NCBI GenBank assembly: GCA_900208305.1
Contig: OAPG01000021.1
Location: forward strand, 124,001 to 188,000
Source: Melanopsichium pennsylvanicum
Lineage: Eukaryota; Basidiomycota; Ustilaginomycetes; Ustilaginales
Direction of reading: 5' to 3'
Length of the DNA: 64,000 nucleotides
Below are positions 52,490 to 63,609 of the stretch, piece by piece. Numbering within the stretch: the first letter of the stretch is position 1; the number at the start of each line of letters is the position of its first letter. The notes beneath the pieces are model-generated. The model ran no database searches. It worked only from the letters and a program-made list of their open reading frames with translations, and was not told the DNA's origin. The position numbers and the translations under genes are program-made.

Positions 52490-54226
52490 CTATGAGCTCT
52501 GAGATGGTGCAACCTTGCTGAAACGAGCCCACGTCTTCCTTGCAGTCTCAGCGACCAGCCGCCACGTTTCGTTGACGTGCTCCTTTCTCGTCTGTGGACT
52601 TCCCACCACGAACCTCAAACAGAATCCAATGTTGGGCAGTGTTGTCTGGGTCAAGACGAACTTATCCTGCAAATCCTGCAGGTCTTCCCAAAATGCCTTA
52701 TTCAGGTCGTCCAACTTGTTACCTTGACCATTTTGTCCTACTACATCCGTTGGCGGCTTGATCCTGAACACAACCAAAGCCCACTTTGGCGGAGCGACGA
52801 TCTCAAACAACCCAGACTTGTCCTTGTTCAGATTGTCTTGAAATACCTTTGCGCAATCCATTGTGAGCTTGAGGTGATTTTGGAATCCTTGCACACCAAA
52901 TGAGCGCAGGACAAACCAGACTTTAAGACTTCGAAATCGTCGACCCAAGCTAATCTGAAGATTGCGAAGATCGAGTACGTTCCCCGCATCACCTTGCTTG
53001 GTCTTGAGGTACGCTGGTGTGATGGTTAATGCTCTTGACAAGTCTCCTCGGTCCTGCACAAACAGAGGCGAACAGTCGAATTGTACCAAACCCCATTTGT
53101 GAAGGTTCGTACTAAAGCTGTCAACGGACCTACGATCGTTTATCGCATTCAGATGCATCTCAGCCCGCATCTCGGGCAGAGATAGGCACACACCCGCATA
53201 CGCCGCGTCAATGTGCATCCAAAGTGTGGGATATTCCTGTGCTACCTCGACGAGTTCCGTGAGGTTGTCAACAGCACCCGAGGACGTGGTTCCGATGGTC
53301 GCGATGAGCATGAAAGGTATCCTGCCTTGGGCCGTGTCTTCTTCAATCGCAGCTCTGAGAGTAGCAGCTCCGAGAGAGTAGGTAGGAGCTTCGACGGGGA
53401 GAGCTTTGAAGTCGAGCCCAAGGATCAGGGCTGCTTTGGCGGCGATCGTGTGGGTTTGGGTCGTACCGTACATGACCATCTTGGATGTGAGGAGACCGCG
53501 AGTCTGAGCAGCTTTGGTTGATGCGTCGACGGTGGATGAGTCGCCAATTTGGGCTGCTGTCTTGCCATGGGCTGCTGTGTCCTGTTCGGAATCGAGGCTG
53601 CCTTGAGTCACGCGGGGCATCGTAGACGATACAATACCCTTTCCGGAGAGGATGTTGAGGCATTTCTCACGAGCAGCAATAGCAACGGTGACAGCAACTT
53701 CGCTAGCACTGCCCAAGATGATTCCGCCTCCTGTTCCAGACTTGGAGGTACTCAACCACTCCTCGTCCAAGCCCAACATCCTGCCCACCCAATCCACCAT
53801 CAAAATCTCAAGCTCCGTCACACTTGGTGACACGCTCCAATTGAAACCTGGATTGCTGATGCTGGCACAGTACAGATCAGCAATGGCGCCTTCAAACGAA
53901 GCATTGCAAGGGAAATAGCCGTAGAAGTTGGGGTGTTGCCAATGGGTGATACCCGGCATGATGACCTTGTGATAGTCATCGTCGATGGTCTGCCACTGCT
54001 CGCCGATGGTAGGTGGGTTGAGAGGAATAGAAGAAGAGAGAAAGCCAGGATGGACAGAGGCGGAGACAGGTAGACGGGAAAGTGAGGAGTAGTAGTCGCA
54101 GATGCGGTCTACGGCTGCATAACCGGCTCTTCGAAAACTGTAGTTGACCAAGGAGAATGCTGTGTCAGTAGGCGAGACGAGGCTACAGAAGTTGCAGTGG
54201 GAGACGGCTCACCCTTCAATGTCCAT
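52490..54226 (-). CDS. Aromatic-L-amino-acid/tyrosine decarboxylase
   Basis: Two exons: 54226-54213 (14 bases) and 54137-52490, with a 75-base intron; 553 residues. The join gives MDIEGFRRAGYAAVDRICDY, the standard start of group II PLP decarboxylases. Further family motifs are MPGITHWQHPNFYGYFPCN, LWMHIDAAYAG (PLP-binding Asp) and NLHKWGLVQFDCS with the Schiff-base Lys; most relatives have HKW followed by a Leu or Met rather than Gly. The family converts aromatic amino acids to amines plus carbon dioxide. Compared with animal dopa decarboxylase it has a polar insertion of about 40 residues near 185-225. Without the small first exon the protein would start at a poorly matching MVNYS. Confidence 0.92.
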
Positions 54227-54782
54227 CGTTGGTGTCTGTTTGTTGAAGTAGCTGTGACAGATGAGAGGGAGCCGGGTTAGCAGAGCAAGAAGGAGTGGGC
54301 GAAGAGGAAGTGACAATATGAGAAGACGGAGAGGTGAGCGGCCACATTGTCTCGCCCGGAAAACGACGGAGGGGGGCTTCTCCGCGGTCATCTCGGCGTC
54401 TGTCATATCAGCACCGCCAACTATCTTTAACGCCTCCATCGCTTATGCGCGTGTTCCTGCCAAGCTGCTTTTTTGACTCTGGTTCCTTACACTGCTGTAT
54501 GTGTTTCATGGCATGCCATTTTGTGGCAGATCAATTCCCCTTCTTGGGCTCTTGGACAGCTGACCTCGATCTATCATCTGCTCTGAGAGCCGCCGAGTCG
54601 ATGTGGACCTTGGTTTCTATAAATTATCCCCTGTTTGGAGCTCTACGTATTCGAAGATTCATTCTCATATCCGTCTGCTGCAAACTGGACCATGACAATA
54701 CACGAGTGATTCGTCCAGTTGCACGCACAAGAGCGTTGATACGCAAGACATCCGCTTCACCTCCGTTCCTAAACTCATCGGC
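54227..54782. other. Divergent intergenic region
   Basis: 556 bases between the decarboxylase start and the broken ORF. I see no motif or gene that I can support. Confidence 0.5.
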
Positions 54783-55403
54783 ATGACCCTTTTCCCTTCT
54801 CTATCGTCCAAATTGACCATGTTCAAAGCAGACAATGGGTCTCAATCCCAGGCTCTGCTGCGAGACACTGACTTCGCTGATATGCACGCTCGTGCATTCG
54901 GCGATGCCTCTAAGAAAGCCTCTGAGGGCTTTGAACCGACAGTCTCACTCCAGGTCGAAGCCATAGGGTTTGACACAAACCAGGCGCTTACTAGTAGAAC
55001 GCTGGACAACATCTCGTTGTACGAGGCTGGGTTCGCCAAGTACACCTCTCTTTGCCTCAAGAAGAACTCCAACTCGTGCGTGCTTGTCCGAGCGTATGAT
55101 CAAGCGACCCTCATGGCCACTATTTACCGTATTGGACCAGGAAGTCACTCGCGAATGCGCATTTTCAACTGAGATGCAATCAACGAGGACAGCGTGAAAG
55201 CAGAAGTCATCGATGTCAAAAGTGGTTCAATGATCTCGAGAACCCAGGTATTTGTCAGATCTTTCGGCAAGTTCGAGTGGAGTTACGGTAACAAAGATGA
55301 AAGAGCGCAGCTCAATGCTGACGACCTGCTCATCTTGGAGATCACGGAAAGCAAGGAGAGCAAGTGGTGGTCGATTGCTCCTCGATCTGCGTATGTGGAG
55401 TGA
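54783..55403 (+). pseudogene. Hypothetical protein interrupted by in-frame TGA
   Basis: A single reading frame of about 206 codons broken by TGA at 55170-55172. The upstream part (from ATG 54783, or 54819 MFKADNGSQ) and the downstream part (AEVIDVKSGSMISRTQVFV, SFGKFEWSYGNKDERAQ) lie in the same phase and read as one small beta-rich domain, faintly like fungal DUF6593/tubby-like proteins; I cannot confirm that. Either a nonsense mutation has broken the gene, or a 60-base intron (55144-55203, with a weak GTCACT donor and GCAG acceptor) removes the stop in frame. Stop-codon readthrough is less likely, as the base context is not a known leaky one. Confidence 0.5.
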
Positions 55404-55820
55404 TGCAGAAAAAGCTGCGCCCAAAGATCGAAGCTTTTAGAAGCTTTCGTCGTTGCGAGCTGCATCTTGATGCTCAAACGCGAGGCAGATGGATTCATCG
55501 ACACCAACATTGCCGCAGTCGTGTGAATCAGAACTGAGTCCTGTAACTCCTGTATGAAGGATTTAGACTCTCCGCCCACACTTGGGATCAACAAACCAAG
55601 ATTCGACAGGCGACCACACTTGTAACGGGGCAATTGAATAAGGAACGTTTATTTTCCACGTGATGTTCTGTCTACAGCCCTTCTCTCTTCATCAAGTAAG
55701 CCAGAATGGGGCAAATCTGGCAATACCGATTGAACTGCAGCCAGAGAATAGTATAGGAAAGAGAAACCGCCTACTTCCGTCCCATTTTGGATGCGCACTG
55801 TCAAAAAAAAATCGCACTGC
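55404..55820. other. Intergenic 3' flanks
   Basis: 417 bases between the broken ORF and the transporter stop. An A9 run lies near 55803. No gene recognised. Confidence 0.5.
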
Positions 55821-56837
55821 TTACTCGTTCCTGGGCAGAAGGAAGACAGGGAGAAGCTTAACTCCTTCCTCTGCGAGCATCACGCTGAGGGCTGAATAGA
55901 AAAGCGCAACGCCAACAAAGATGAACAAGCCGCCGCTAGCCTTCATGAGGGTTGAATTGGCCGAACCGTCAACATAAGCGCTTCCAAAAACGGCCATGGC
56001 GATGACGATGGTCAAAGCGGCACCAGCAATTGGGACAGAAGTACGGAAGGAACCGAGGAGGATGAGGAAGATAGGGATGAGTGAAACAAAGTAGGTCATG
56101 GCTATGGCTTTGTAGAACTCCTCAACGCCGCCAAGCGGGTTAGCTTGAGTGGCGCCACCGACGATGTAGGCGGATTGAACGCCAGTCCAGGGGAGGAAGA
56201 GCAGTGCGGATCCACCGATGAGTGAACCAAGCGTGCCGCAGACCGTGGCGAGATAAGTGGAGCCATCAGCGAAGGCATACATGCAAGCAGTAAGGTTTCC
56301 TATCATACCAAGGGGCAATGCGATGGACATGACTGCATAGATGGAATAAAGAAATAATTGTGAAAATGAGAGAAAAGGGTGAGTGACTTGGAGCGATAGA
56401 ATCTTGGCTGTCTAACGCAACCGATTCGGTTGCAAAGGGAATGCAACTAAGACTTACTGATAGCAGAGTTGGTGATACCACGAACTTCGATGAGGAGAAG
56501 TCCAAGCATGAGCAACGATGCTCCAGTTGATATGCTGAGCAGAGGGACGGGGCTGGATTCACAAAAGCAAACGAGACATGAAACGAGCGTATAAGTTACC
56601 GAGTCTCCTTTCCGATGGCTATCGACTCGAACGCAGCTTTGTATATACTCACTTTGCAATCCTGCGGTGGTATACAGGGAATCCTGGCTGCGAAGAGTCG
56701 ACCTCATGGCCACCAACAGTCAAGGTTCGAGTGAGCCTGTGACCTTTGGAAGTGACGACATGGTCAGAGCCGTTGGGGTCTTCACTGAGACCAAGCTGTT
56801 GCTTGAAGCTAGGATGCTTGTAGTTGGGAGTAGTCAT
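55821..56837 (-). CDS. Acetate transporter family (GPR1/FUN34/YaaH), paralogue 1
   Basis: Three exons: 56837-56653, 56552-56458 and 56332-55821; introns of 100 and 125 bases; 263 residues. The N-terminal cytosolic part contains RTLTVGGHEVD and leads to HRRIANPVPLLSISTGASLL, the AceTr entry motif (NPxPL). Six hydrophobic segments follow, including GITNSAIMSIALPLGMIGNL and a last helix GGLFIFVGVALFYSALSVML. Relatives (yeast Ady2/Ato1) move acetate and ammonium across the plasma membrane. The protein lacks the usual Gly after NPxPL (it reads LLS). Head-to-head with paralogue 2. Confidence 0.88.
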
Positions 56838-58923
56838 GTTGAACAGATTTTGTTGACGAGCTATTGAGAAAAGATGGTGGTGGTGAGAAGGAGTGAGAGG
56901 GGCGAGTGGATGGAAGGAAATGGCGACAAGATTAAGAAAGTGGGAAGGGTTAGGGAGGAAAGGTTACTGAGTTGAGATGAGGATGTGATAAGGACGTGTT
57001 GATGAGCAACCAGGTGCAGGCTGGCTGGAAATGGTTTACAATGGTAGTAAAGGCTGCAATTGTACAGAGATTCTGGGGGAGGTACAGCGAATCGGTTTGT
57101 GATGAGGCAAGGACGGGTGCGGGGAAATTAGACGGACCTTGTTCCTCCTGCTTAGTGCGTGGGAACGGGCACACAGTCTAGAATTGTTTTCTCGGCATGT
57201 ATGGGTAGGCGTTGGAGGACGAGGTAAGACGATTCTTTCTGGCTAAGTGAGTAGTACGACTGTGATGGAGCAACAAGGGTGGTAAAGCAAAAAGCTCGGA
57301 GCATGCTACTGCGCGACAAAGATTGGCGCAGGATATGGCATCAAAGCCCATGGAGCAATGACAAACGCAGACACTTGGATGGCGACACGGGGATAACTGG
57401 CTTGAATATGTTTTGTTTGTGCGCTAATCTATCTGGATTGAATGACCAAAAGCGGGGGCTCAAGCTGCGAGCGCGTCGAAATGCCATCTTGGGTTGATGT
57501 GAGTGTAGTTGGGTGGTAGTGCGGTGATGTTGGTTTGAATATCAAATCGCTTTTATTTTTATCATTAATATCAATTTGATCGGAAAAGCTTACCGAGGCA
57601 ATACAGTAAAATTTTCTATTATGTGGCTGCCATGTGCACATTCTCTCCGCTCTCACTCCCCGTGGGGTCCCCAAGCCGAGTCGGACTCAGTGGCTTTTGT
57701 TAGTTGTCCTCCGTTGCACCTTGTTATGCGTCAAAGGGTGTGCTTGGCGCTTGTACACATTTCTGGTAGAAGTCACAATGCTGATTCAGCCTGTCTTGGT
57801 CAACCATGTCGATGAGTGAAGGGTTACACACACAAAAACACGCATACGCGCGCGCGAGAGAAAGCAAAGGCGTATGCCAAGCCATCACTCTGATGAGGCT
57901 TGAGTTGGATGTCTACGATCGTTACGACATGATTGTATAAACCATGTAGGAGCTAGATGTATTCCTTTTGGAGACGATCAAATAAATTCTAGAACCTGGC
58001 GCGTACAATCAACACGGATCGCCAATTTTTGTTTCCGTTTACTCCGTTTCAATCATGCCACATGCCAAAAAAAAAAAAAGAAAAGAAAAAGAAAAGTGAT
58101 GCCTAGTAAAGGGAACGGAAGACGCGGCGGACAAAGTGTGGCATCGAGCAAGAAGACATGGCTCGCGAAAATGTGGGATCGACTTGACACTCCTCAAAGC
58201 CATACAAATACAGTGGATTCAGAGCGAAAAATTGTGATGGTGCAATATCCGAGAATTCCGACATTTACATACCTCAGTTACTATTGGTTGCCCCGCATTG
58301 TTGGTAATTTTGGTGTGCATACGGCATTCGCATAAAGATTTACACTCCGCCTCGGATAGGAGCGCCAGATCTGTGCTATACCAACAAGATGTTGATTGCA
58401 CATTTTGTTTATTCTTGTCTTTGCCAAAGTGAATTCGCTCTTGGCCTTGTTCAAGATGTGTCACTATTGACCCGTTCTCATTCTCGTCGTATTTCGAAAA
58501 ACATTGGCGCTATTCGATTGAATCTCACAAATTCCCGCACAATGCCCGTAGAATGCGGAGATATGTCAAGCATGCGCCAACAATTAGGTACAGCGGCTCG
58601 AACAATTTTCGTCTCACTTTCCCCGCAATAAGCATCCCTTACCCATTTTCGCTTTTCAAGAATACAACACCGCTCGTTTGACGCTAAATCTGAGCCCATA
58701 GCCACCGCTAATCGATGCTTCTTTTCTCTCAACTGATTGCATAACATGTTTGATAGAGGCGACATCGTCTCAAGTCTACGCCCTAACTTAACCTCACTTG
58801 GTTTGATCGAGCCATCCCCCCTTCTTTTTGACTATTCTTGAGTCCTATCTCTTCCTTCCCTCCCTACCTAACTCACCATCACCATCATCTCATTTCCCTC
58901 TCTACTCATCAAACAACGCAATC
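56838..58923. other. 2.1-kb shared region between acetate-transporter paralogues
   Basis: Divergent promoter region. It holds a TACAGTAAA element at 57602, a short CA/CG tract near 57830-57855 and an A-rich tract at 58067-58096. Several short frames exist but none has a recognisable domain or splice pattern. Large promoters are usual for carbon-source-regulated transporters, which is only an inference here. Confidence 0.5.
57602..57610 (+). promoter_or_regulatory. TACAGTAAA motif between the two transporters
   Basis: Exact TACAGTAAA followed by ATTTTC, about 765 bases upstream of paralogue 1 and 1.3 kb upstream of paralogue 2. Confidence 0.3.
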
Positions 58924-60045
58924 ATGTCGCAAGTCGCAAATGGTCACCAAATGACCGCAACCGCTCCCGCTAAAACCAACTTCACCCATGCTTCTCCTGC
59001 TTTGGAGAGTGGCCATGGCTACACCAATGGCAACGTCAACAGTAGTCATAGCTTTGAAAACGAAAAGTCATCAATGCCACACCAGGCTCCCACGTACAAC
59101 GGTGGTGGAAATGGTGGCCAATACCTTAGCCGAACTTTAACTCCTGGTGGTCACTTTGCTGATGACGATCTGATCGCTATCGCTAGCAGCCACAGGAGAA
59201 TCGGAAACCCTTTGCCTCTTGGTGGTAAGTGATTTTTCTGACTCGGTCTTATCTGAAATTGTTTCAAAAAGCTAGCTGGTCTCTGACATGGACAGTCGAT
59301 TGCGTTTCTTACCCAACTTTGTTGCGAACGACAGTCTTGAGTTTCTCGACAAGCACCCTCCTTCTTTCCCTCTACAACATTCAGGTCAGGGGTATTACCA
59401 TCCCCAACGCCGTTCTCGGTCTTGCCCTCGCCTACGGTGGTCTTTCCCAATTCCTTGCTGGTCTGTGGGAGTTTGCTTGCGGCAACACCTTTGGTGCCAC
59501 TGTCTTTTGTAGTTTCGGCATGTTCTGGTGGGGTTACGCTGTGATTCTCATTCCATTCTTTGGTTTCTATGGCGAGTACAACGGTCAAGCAGGTATCTAC
59601 ACCGCCGGCTCGGCTTATGCCGCTGAAGCCGAAAACGCTATTGGGCTTTACCTTTGGATCTGGTTCGGTGTGACTACCGTCTACCTTGTAAGTGCCATAC
59701 GGCTTTTGGCTCTGACCGAGCTCTCTCATGCCTGTGCCTTGCTGACGATTTTCTTGGTTTTGGCTCTATTCCTTTTTTTTCTTTTCATTTTTCCATGTCG
59801 CCCCCTTACAGGTCGCTTCGCTCCGTGGATCTGTCTCGCTCTTTGCACTTATTTTCTTGCTTTGGTTCACCTTCCTGTTCCTAGGAGCCCACGCTTACAC
59901 CGGAAACGCTCATCTCCAGACAGCAGGTGGCGCTTTTGGTATTGCCACCGCTTTTGCAGGATATTACTTGGGCCTTGCAAGTTTCCTAACCCCTTACAAC
60001 TCGTTTTTCACCTTGCCCGTCATCCCTCTTGGCAAGAAGGAGTAA
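58924..60045 (+). CDS. Acetate transporter family (GPR1/FUN34/YaaH), paralogue 2
   Basis: Three exons: 58924-59224, 59335-59687 and 59812-60045; introns of 110 and 124 bases; 295 residues. The Asn/Gly-rich N-terminal tail contains YLSRTLTPGG and HRRIGNPLPLGVLSFSTSTL, the AceTr motif, followed by six hydrophobic segments: SLYNIQVRGITIPNAVLGLA, FWWGYAVILIPFFGFYGEY and GAFGIATAFAGYYLGLASFL. The end ...LPVIPLGKKE is typical of Ady2/Ato-type plasma-membrane acetate carriers. Exon joins preserve frame and family sequence. It keeps the canonical NPLPLG, unlike paralogue 1, and its introns sit at different places, so the pair is not a recent duplication. Confidence 0.92.
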
Positions 60046-60355
60046 ATTCTCTGGTTGTAGCAACCCTTGATTGTGCAACATTTTATTCACTCTGACCACC
60101 GTTGCCATCCTTCCTACACGCTTCACAGCTGCATGCCTTCCCTTTTTTTCTTTTAAAAATATCGCTTTCTCTTGGTTCAAACTGATGTAACCTTAACAAA
60201 TTACATTTACCTTGTCTCTTACTTGATTTTATTTTTATTTTTATTTTCTTTTATCTTGCCACCGGAGCGGTCATGAAAGAAATCATGTTTTGGGTGTAAT
60301 ACGGAAAGGTGATGCTGTTGAAAAAGCGGTACAAGTACAGTTGGGATGTTAACTT
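60046..60355. other. Intergenic between convergent genes
   Basis: 310 bases of AT-rich 3' flank with TTTTATTTTTATTTTTATTT repeats near 60225. No gene. Confidence 0.6.
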
Positions 60356-61804
60356 TCAAATGACGGTATTGGACAACTCGATATGCCTAGGAAGCTTGAC
60401 AAAAGTGTCACAACCATGCCCATACAGGCTCACCAAATCGAGCGCCGATCCATTCTTCCAGTATTCCGCATAGATCCTCGCCATAGGCAAACCGTAGCCC
60501 AACCCCGCCAATGTTCCCAACCCACTTGCGAGTCCCATCTTTCCCATCTCTGCCAATGCATCGCCACCCGTACCTCCCACAGCCTGCATGGCGTACGGTC
60601 CTCCACCCGTCTCTTCGGCATCTTCTAGTTCGCTGCCACTGCCCGCTGTTGTGAACGCATAGCTGAATACGTGCGGAAGATTTTGTGGCGATATGCCAGC
60701 GCCTTGATCGCGAATTCTTAGACTGACGTGATTGGCACTCTGCGCGATGGTCACAATCACCGGCGGCATCATGTCCGACGATCCGCTTTTAAAGTGGTTC
60801 TCGGTTGTAGCACGATACGAGTTCTTGAGCAGCTCAGTCATGACGTACTCCAAGTGAACTGGGACGCCAGTGTAGGTGACATCGAGGTCTCCTTCGAGAA
60901 TGAGTTCGGGTGCGGCGCCGAGTGTTCCTTCGCAAAGGTCTCGGACGAATGCCGCGCACATGCGAGTCATGCGCGCTGGAGACAATCGTGTCTCGATAAT
61001 TCCAACCGCGGTTGGGGAGCCATATTCGTGATTGGTTCCTTCAGTACCTTGACCGGGGAGATTTGGGTCGAGAGAGTGATGCGGGTCTTCTTGTTTCGCA
61101 GTGCTCTTGTTGGAAATTTTTGATCTGAGGTGCGCCAATTCATTGGATGTGGCGGATAGCGCCAGGTGTTGTTCTGCGATCATGCGGATTGCGATACGTG
61201 AGTGAATAGCCGCATCGAGGAAGGCCGAGATTTGTCTTGCGTCCATGTATTTTCTGGACTCTTGGAAACCTCTGGCTAACGTGGGAATATTCTGCGCATG
61301 TGCTGAGACAAGATCTTCGATGACGGCTGTGAATCGCTGGTTGTCCTCTTGAGTCTTGATGTGACCGAAGTTGACCAAGGTCTCAAAGCTAGATGCGTAC
61401 AGCCTGGCTATGCGCGAGATGAAAGGATTGGAACCGACGATGAAGGGTAGTGCACGGAAGCCTCCTACACGGCGCGCTAAACGGATGGGAAGTTCTCGAT
61501 GAGTGTGTTGTGCGGATAAAAGAAGCTGATGTGGGTCGAGAGCTTGACCGGGTCTGCCGCCTTGTGCCATGAGTTGGCGGAGTGTGAGGGGTGCTGGTTG
61601 AAGTGAAAGATAGTGGGTTAACAGATCGGGAGAGGCGCCAAAGGTGGAGAAAGGAGAAGATTCGATGGAAATAGTGTTGGTGGCAGGGGTGGTGACAAAG
61701 GGTTCTGGTGGTGGATAGTAGCGCTTTTCGCCAGTGTAGGAGGTCGAGGTAAGGGAGCGACAGTGTGTGCTGGCCAAGGCGGCAACTGAACGACGAGCAA
61801 GCAT
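60356..61804 (-). CDS. Mitochondrial pyruvate/branched-chain dehydrogenase kinase (PDK family)
   Basis: Single exon, 482 residues. Begins MLARRSVAALASTHCRSLTS, a mitochondrial presequence. The helical regulatory domain (LTLRQLMAQGG, ELPIRLARRVGGFRALPFIV) precedes a GHKL ATPase fold: N-box ELLKNSYRATTE, G1 IRDQGAGIS, FSYAFTTA and G2 GYGLPMARIYAEYWKNGSAL. These are PDK/BCKDK features. Such kinases phosphorylate the E1-alpha subunit of pyruvate or branched-chain 2-oxoacid dehydrogenase and shut it off. Sequence alone does not decide between the two substrates. Polar insertions (about residues 240-270 and 400-420, Gly-rich) add length. Confidence 0.92.
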   Translation of the reverse strand: MLARRSVAALASTHCRSLTSTSYTGEKRYYPPPEPFVTTPATNTISIESSPFSTFGASPDLLTHYLSLQPAPLTLRQLMAQGGRPGQALDPHQLLLSAQHTHRELPIRLARRVGGFRALPFIVGSNPFISRIARLYASSFETLVNFGHIKTQEDNQRFTAVIEDLVSAHAQNIPTLARGFQESRKYMDARQISAFLDAAIHSRIAIRMIAEQHLALSATSNELAHLRSKISNKSTAKQEDPHHSLDPNLPGQGTEGTNHEYGSPTAVGIIETRLSPARMTRMCAAFVRDLCEGTLGAAPELILEGDLDVTYTGVPVHLEYVMTELLKNSYRATTENHFKSGSSDMMPPVIVTIAQSANHVSLRIRDQGAGISPQNLPHVFSYAFTTAGSGSELEDAEETGGGPYAMQAVGGTGGDALAEMGKMGLASGLGTLAGLGYGLPMARIYAEYWKNGSALDLVSLYGHGCDTFVKLPRHIELSNTVI

Positions 61805-63586
61805 GATGGATCAAGAGCGAGCGCCGGCTCGAGGTTGGAAGAACAATTTTTGTAGCGATTGATAGCGGCGAGAGTGATGAAAGTAGAAAGGATGGAGTGG
61901 TCGATGGTAAAAATGATGTGGAGCCAAAGGTAACACAAACCAAAGGGCCTCTGTGCATCAGAATTGGAGAGGTGGATACTGTCAAACGCTGTTGATGATG
62001 CAGAAGAGCATAATGGCGTACAGTCAAAGTAAAAGTATTCGTAATTGATATGTTTAATATACAGTATTAATAAATTATATACATAGTGTATATAGCAAGT
62101 TGATTTGGTTAGTCGAGAATAACGAGGTTTCGAGACGCTGTGAGTTTGATTTTGGCGTTGAGTTCAGCCTCAGCAAATGAGTTTGGTAGAACTTCTGCAT
62201 GACCCTGCATGAAGTCATCTCATCCCCGTAACCTTTGGCAGAGAGAAGTCATCAGCTGGTGTGTTTGCCGGACCATGAGTTTACACACTCGGAACCGAAC
62301 AGCCTACGGATGAATAAGCATGACTAGAGTAATAATGATCACGAGACGCATCCAGAATTTTCTCGGAAGTACAAAGCCAAGTCGTGAGCGATCTTATTTT
62401 CATCGGGCTTTCGACATACGATAAACGATGAGCTCAGTTCTGCAATCACCTTTAGCCGAGCTGAGCTCATCTTAATTTCTATTTTGTCTCCGAATCCTCC
62501 CTGATGCGCTCGGAATTCGGGAGAAAATTTGTCGCGGCTCACAGCTTTCTTCACAAGGAGATGGCGTGGCCAACTCGTCAAGCTGGTGCAATCACAGACC
62601 TCGACGTCACTTGAACTCGTCTATGACGGCCAATCATCTTGGCTACAGATGGCTAAGACCGTGAAGGAAGCATTGGCTTGCATTGGTGACCACAAGGTCA
62701 CTATCAGCCTGACAATCCGTGCCGTGAAAAGCAGCATCGGCAGAGTGCAAGCAGTTCGAGTACCTAAGATGGGGAAAATATACATCGGCTAAAGGGACGA
62801 AGTGCCCAACATTTGGCGGTGATTTGAAAATCGAAAAAGCGAGGTGGAGTTTTATTCAAAGATACAGTAAATTACAAAAAAATACTGCAATTACTCGCCA
62901 TACTAATTTAGTCAGAATCCTGTCGACGCGGTTCCTGAAAGAAAAAAAGTGTTGGTCTCGCAGCGTGCAGCAGAGTGAGCCGCCGTTTTGTTCAACGCGC
63001 GTAGAATTGCCCTTTGATGTTCTACACAATCATCAATGCATGGTAATGCAGACGTTTTCTAGACAATGAGAGCGGAATACCCAAATCTCGGTCACTCCTT
63101 GATACCGTCGAAGTTCAAATCGTCAAGTTCAAGTCGTAGGATGCGTTGCATAGGCTAGTCATGCTTTTATTCGCTCTATCCTATTCACCATCTCCCTTGA
63201 TCTTCGAAACTAGCACAGCGCTTCTGCCAGCGGCTAGCTAGCGCTAAATCTTTCCTCATACGCACAAGCTCGTCACACACTTTCGTTCGCAGTTTCATGC
63301 GCTCCTAGAAGCTCGACAGGTTCGGCTTAGTACTGCTGAAACGTTCTTGCCTTTAGCCATCCTTGCTTCCTCATCATCAAACCTTTCCGTTTCGCCCCCT
63401 ATCGCCCTCTAGCTACTACTCATAGCACTTCCACCACCAAGTGCTGCGCACCTCACATTCTTTACATCTTTTCTGCTCCTCACTCTCTCTTCGTGTTCTA
63501 TTTCACTCTGCTTGTCAACACCGAGCCTGTCGCGACTTCCAACGACTGAATCAACCCTAAGCTTCATAAGCGCATGTCCTTCAAAT
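61805..63586. other. 1.8-kb intergenic region
   Basis: An AT-rich part at 62030-62110 (including TACAGTATTAATAAATTATA), a TACAGTAAAT element at 62863, and a C/T-rich leader from about 63370. Two short overlapping frames at 62339-62792 have no recognisable domain. No gene can be supported. Confidence 0.5.
62863..62872 (+). promoter_or_regulatory. TACAGTAAAT motif
   Basis: Exact motif, extended to TACAGTAAATTAC, about 720 bases upstream of the terminal partial gene. Confidence 0.3.
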
Positions 63587-63609
63587 ATGCCATTGTCGTA
63601 TCATGCTAA
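63574..63609 (+). promoter_or_regulatory. Overlapping upstream ORF
   Basis: An ATG 13 bases before the proposed main start opens an 11-codon frame (MSFKYAIVVSC, then TAA) that overlaps the main start in another phase. If translated it would reduce initiation at 63587. Inference only. Confidence 0.35.

Noticed and set aside
62339..62792. Two overlapping short frames (80 and 87 codons)
   Set aside because: No domain, no splice pattern and no clear leader; could be orphan genes but not supportable.
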